Shown here piece by piece: positions 61,475 through 64,000 of a stretch of DNA of 64,000 nt. The DNA is from JACCTI01 sp038237435. Lineage in GTDB: Bacteria > Verrucomicrobiota > Verrucomicrobiia > Chthoniobacterales > UBA10450. Each line of letters begins with the position of its first letter. The first letter of the stretch is position 1. A model generated the notes under the pieces. That model was not told the DNA's origin and did not search any database. It was given only the letters and a program-made list of their open reading frames with translations. The position numbers were made by a program, and so were the translations under genes. The DNA lies in NCBI GenBank assembly GCA_038237435.1, contig JBBRYT010000004.1, positions 124,001 through 188,000 of the forward strand, read 5' to 3'.

Positions 61475-63502
61475 GTGAATCGCCCGCGCGCCGGCCAATC
61501 CAACCACTCGTTAGGCGCGATCGGCGCCGGCGTTGCCGTGCTGATTTTCTGTCTGCTGCTTTTACGGCATGATCCTTCGTTTTTTTGGACGGACGATTAT
61601 CAGATCTCGGTCCTGCCGGTCTTCACCGACGTCGCGCGCAGTTGGTCGGAAGGACATTGGCCATTGCTCAGTCCTTACTCGTGGGTCTGCAGCAATCTGG
61701 CGGGCGAATTTCAATACGGAACCTTCTCCGTTTTCGTTAACGCCGCGGTTATTTCGATTTGGAAATTCCCCCTGAACTTCGCCCAGCAAGCCGCCGCTCT
61801 TTCCATCATACAACTATTTGTGCTCGCCATGGGCGCCTATCTGCTCGCACGCGCACGCAACCTTTCCGCGCCAAGCTCACACATGGTCGCGCTCGTTGCG
61901 GCCTTGAATGGCTGGATGATTTGCTGGGGCGCGAGCGATTGGTTTGGAGCGGTCGCGGCTTTCGCCTGGCTACCTTGGTCGTGGTGGGCCATGGAAAAAG
62001 CGGTGCAGCGCGATGGTCGGCGTTGGCGCGTTCTACTACCGGCGCCTTTCATTTACCTGCTTATAACTGGCGGATTTCCTTACACGATCGGGATGCTTGC
62101 GCTCGTCACTGCCTGGCTCGGGTTGCGTAGCTTGGTGACTGAACACGATTGGTGTGCACCACTTCGCCTAACGAGTGGTTGGCTTCTAGGGCTAGGTCTT
62201 TCCGCTCCCGCGTGGATGTCGTTACTCGAATACACTCCCGGCTCGCGAAGATCCGTCGAAAGATTCATTCCGAACCAATGGCTGGTGCCGTTGAAGGCGC
62301 TACCCGGTTTCGTGGTCCCTTCCTGGACGGTAAACTGGCATCAGTTTGAAGCCAAGATCGGGTCGCATCACGCGATTGAGTTGGCCTGTGGGCTCGCCCC
62401 AATTGTTATTCTGATTGCCGTCGCCTGCACGATACCGAAACGACTGGCGTCGAAATTGTGCTGGGAACTAGGCCTGCTGGGCGTTGTTCTTGTTCTTTGT
62501 CTGCTCCCAACGCCGGGAATTTTTCGATTCAGTTTCCGTTGGCTGGCCCTTTTTCATCTTGTCCTAGCCCTGACCGCCGCGGAAGCGTACCGCCTTTGGC
62601 CAAAAGGACTCGTTAGGTCACCGAAAATATCCTTATTGCTTCCGATTGTAACCTTTGTCGCTCTACTCACGACTTACCTGCGCTTGGATCCACATGCGCC
62701 CCTCGCACATTATTTTTTCACAGAAAACCTAAAGTCGCCCGTTCCGCTCGATCCTAATCGTCTCTACCTAAGTCTTTATCCGGCGCCGCAATCCTGGTAT
62801 CGGGCCGACATGACCGGCGTGCCCTTCGGCAATGTCGTTAGGCCCGGTAGCACCTCACTCTTTGGCGCAGTGCACGTGGTGAACGGCTATAGCCCGGTCG
62901 GGCCGGCCGGTGTGGCGCGGCTCTTCGATTCGGGGACCCATGGCCACCTAAACCCGGGGAAGGTCGGCGATATTGTTATGCCCGCGGCTCTTCCAGGTGG
63001 TTTATTGGAGAAGTTAGGCATTGATGGTATCATCGTGGCCCGCGATTTTCAGTTACCGGCCCAGTTACCTAACGAGTGGAAGCTAGTGCATTCCGAAGCA
63101 GAAGGCGACGTCTACGAGCGCGCGGTTGCGATACCGGCCATTCGCGCACTGCTGGATGAGCGTTATGCGAATGCGACTGTGCAGATAATCGAGAATTCGC
63201 GCCATAAAGTTGTCGCTGACGTCTCTTCCACCGATACCATGCGTCCCGTCCTCATCACTTTTTCTCGTCCCTACTTCCCGGGGTATCACGCAAAGTGGAA
63301 TGGTGTCGAGCTTCCAGTCAGTTCGCTTGAGGGCCTAACGCCCGCCGTAGAACTTCTACCGGGTCAAAGCGGTCACCTAGAATTGGTTTACCGTCCGCGC
63401 GCTGTTGTCTGGGGCGGAAGCATCACTGCCATCAGTGCAATTGTTCTAGTTGGGCTTTGGTGGAGATATTCGATTCGATCGCGCGACCTGCTATCTTTGT
63501 AA
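61475..63502 (+). CDS. Polytopic membrane protein, GT-C/YfhO-like
   Basis: 675 residues from a GTG start with about 12 membrane helices. After helix 1 comes FFWTDDYQISVLPVFTDVAR, an acidic first loop typical of GT-C glycosyltransferases. GWMICWGASDWFGAVAAFAW and FRFSFRWLALFHLVLALTAA follow. The C-terminal ~200 residues form a periplasmic beta domain (FSRPYFPGYHAKWNGVELPV, LELVYRPRA), as in YfhO-type proteins that glycosylate teichoic acids. Four motif copies lie in it. The codon style changes around 62.1 kb. Confidence 0.65.
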   Translation: MNRPRAGQSNHSLGAIGAGVAVLIFCLLLLRHDPSFFWTDDYQISVLPVFTDVARSWSEGHWPLLSPYSWVCSNLAGEFQYGTFSVFVNAAVISIWKFPLNFAQQAAALSIIQLFVLAMGAYLLARARNLSAPSSHMVALVAALNGWMICWGASDWFGAVAAFAWLPWSWWAMEKAVQRDGRRWRVLLPAPFIYLLITGGFPYTIGMLALVTAWLGLRSLVTEHDWCAPLRLTSGWLLGLGLSAPAWMSLLEYTPGSRRSVERFIPNQWLVPLKALPGFVVPSWTVNWHQFEAKIGSHHAIELACGLAPIVILIAVACTIPKRLASKLCWELGLLGVVLVLCLLPTPGIFRFSFRWLALFHLVLALTAAEAYRLWPKGLVRSPKISLLLPIVTFVALLTTYLRLDPHAPLAHYFFTENLKSPVPLDPNRLYLSLYPAPQSWYRADMTGVPFGNVVRPGSTSLFGAVHVVNGYSPVGPAGVARLFDSGTHGHLNPGKVGDIVMPAALPGGLLEKLGIDGIIVARDFQLPAQLPNEWKLVHSEAEGDVYERAVAIPAIRALLDERYANATVQIIENSRHKVVADVSSTDTMRPVLITFSRPYFPGYHAKWNGVELPVSSLEGLTPAVELLPGQSGHLELVYRPRAVVWGGSITAISAIVLVGLWWRYSIRSRDLLSL

Positions 63503-63506
63503 TCTT

Positions 63507-64000
63507 ATGCGGAATATTCCTCTCGCGACAGTCGCGCTAGTAGCGTTCCTGTCATCCTCCTACGGCGCCGCTAACGACAGCAAAAACGCGCTCGCCACCG
63601 CCGATAACTACCTAGATCAATTCGTTGACCGTTCCGTCTCACCGCGCGACGATTTCTTTCGTTTTGCGGTTGGTAAGTGGCTTAAAGCGCATCCGATTCC
63701 GTCTTCGGAAAAGTCGTGGGGAATCTATCAGCTCGTCCAGGACGAGACCTACAATCGATTGCTTACCGTTAATCAGGAAGCGGCTAACGCCAAGGATGTG
63801 CCGCCCGGCAGCAACCAACAAAAGATCGGTGATCTTTGGACTGCCGGCATGGATACCACGGCCATTGCGCGGCAGGGCTTCAAGCCGATCGCGCCAGAGT
63901 TCGATCGCATCGCGGGCGTGCGCGATCGACAAGGTCTGCTCGATACTATCGCTCACCTCCAATACATCGGTGTTGACGCGATGTGCTCTCTCTACGTCTT
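63507..64000 (+). CDS. M13-family metallopeptidase, N-terminal part (runs off window)
   Basis: The frame starts at ATG 63507 and is open to the window end (164 codons). A signal peptide (LATVALVAFLSSSYGAA) is followed by NYLDQFVDRSVSPRDDFFRF, AVGKWLKAHPIPSSEKSWG and IYQLVQDETYNRLL. This is the standard N-terminal sequence of neprilysin-like PepO/M13 peptidases (S-x-x-P-x-D-D-F-F-x-x-x-x-G-x-W). The zinc site lies beyond the window. Exported endopeptidase. Confidence 0.82.
   Translation, partial: MRNIPLATVALVAFLSSSYGAANDSKNALATADNYLDQFVDRSVSPRDDFFRFAVGKWLKAHPIPSSEKSWGIYQLVQDETYNRLLTVNQEAANAKDVPPGSNQQKIGDLWTAGMDTTAIARQGFKPIAPEFDRIAGVRDRQGLLDTIAHLQYIGVDAMCSLYV

Larger units (their letters stand above)
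143..63076. repeat. Dispersed DNA motif family G(C/T)CTAACGAG(T), 36 core copies
   Basis: The core CTAACGAG or its complement was found by eye starting at: 143, 214, 507, 1065, 1355, 1686, 2363, 4018, 5966, 14054, 18283, 19796, 37084, 37410, 37659, 39625, 41071, 41738, 42851, 43190, 43519, 43962, 47023, 51637, 51791, 52161, 55333, 57138, 57585, 57872, 58395, 59047, 61507, 62168, 62609, 63069. Eighteen read CTAACGAG and eighteen CTCGTTAG on the plus strand. Twenty-one extend to GCCTAACGAG and seven to GTCTAACGAG; about 21 are followed by T. Flanks beyond ~12 bases are unrelated. Most are inside genes, some between genes. The role is not known; see findings. Confidence 0.8.

Noticed and set aside
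143..63076. Dispersed CTAACGAG motif as remnants of a MITE or insertion sequence
   Set aside because: Flanking sequence similarity stops after about 12 bases, copies lie in frame within conserved proteins, and there are no inverted termini or target duplications.

Overview
The window looks like a chromosomal segment of a soil-type Verrucomicrobiota bacterium, most likely of the Chthoniobacterales (Spartobacteria) lineage. This is inferred from protein families rather than a marker gene. The clues are secreted beta-helix proteins, DPxAAxxW repeat proteins, secreted proteins ending in an FYRL-type C-terminal domain, duplicated C-terminal domains on a BNR-repeat protein, and moderately high GC. 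No rRNA or tRNA gene was recognised. The infA, murJ, comEC and trmB genes indicate a chromosome.

Layout. 0-7 kb: a partial nucleosidase and an anti-sigma-like gene, divergent from a TamB/TamA-type outer-membrane assembly pair. 7-16 kb: a secreted repeat protein, a DPxAAxxW repeat protein, NIPSNAP, rfbD, DinB-like, VOC, GNAT and PHP proteins, a FabZ-like dehydratase and lipoproteins, closed by a two-armed REP-type inverted repeat. 16-19.3 kb: two GT-C-type membrane glycosyltransferase-like proteins, divergent from rfbB. 19.4-31.6 kb: an accessory island in which intact rfbB is followed by three truncated 3' copies of rfbB. Large secreted or surface protein genes (autotransporter-type, cupredoxin-LamG, 14-repeat Kelch, beta-helix) alternate with these copies. 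31.7-41 kb: small secreted proteins, a MATE transporter, an RRM protein, infA and an amidase. 40.6-44.8 kb: a compact minus-strand cluster of glutamate-type dehydrogenase, aldose-epimerase-like protein, unknown protein and diaminopropionate ammonia-lyase-like enzyme. 44.9-51.5 kb: a Cys/Met-metabolism PLP enzyme, murJ, a BNR-repeat protein and a peptidoglycan-binding protein. 51.6-64 kb: AsmA-like protein, DUF5329-like protein, phospholipase-D lipoprotein, DUF2911-like protein, comEC, trmB, an MBL-fold hydrolase, another GT-C protein and the start of an M13 peptidase.

Two observations stand out. First, the 8-mer CTAACGAG or its complement occurs at least 36 times by reading (18 in each orientation; about 2 expected by chance). 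It usually extends to G(C/T)CTAACGAG. It lies in both strands and in several reading frames of conserved genes, and in intergenic DNA. It has the statistics of a DNA uptake sequence, and the window also encodes the DNA-import channel ComEC. Second, the rfbB island is almost free of this motif (none between about 19.8 and 37.1 kb). It carries repeated rfbB 3' ends, each just behind the stop codon of a surface-protein gene. This suggests repeated homologous capture of surface genes at rfbB. Both functional interpretations are inferences; the motif counts and the duplicated segments are visible in the sequence.
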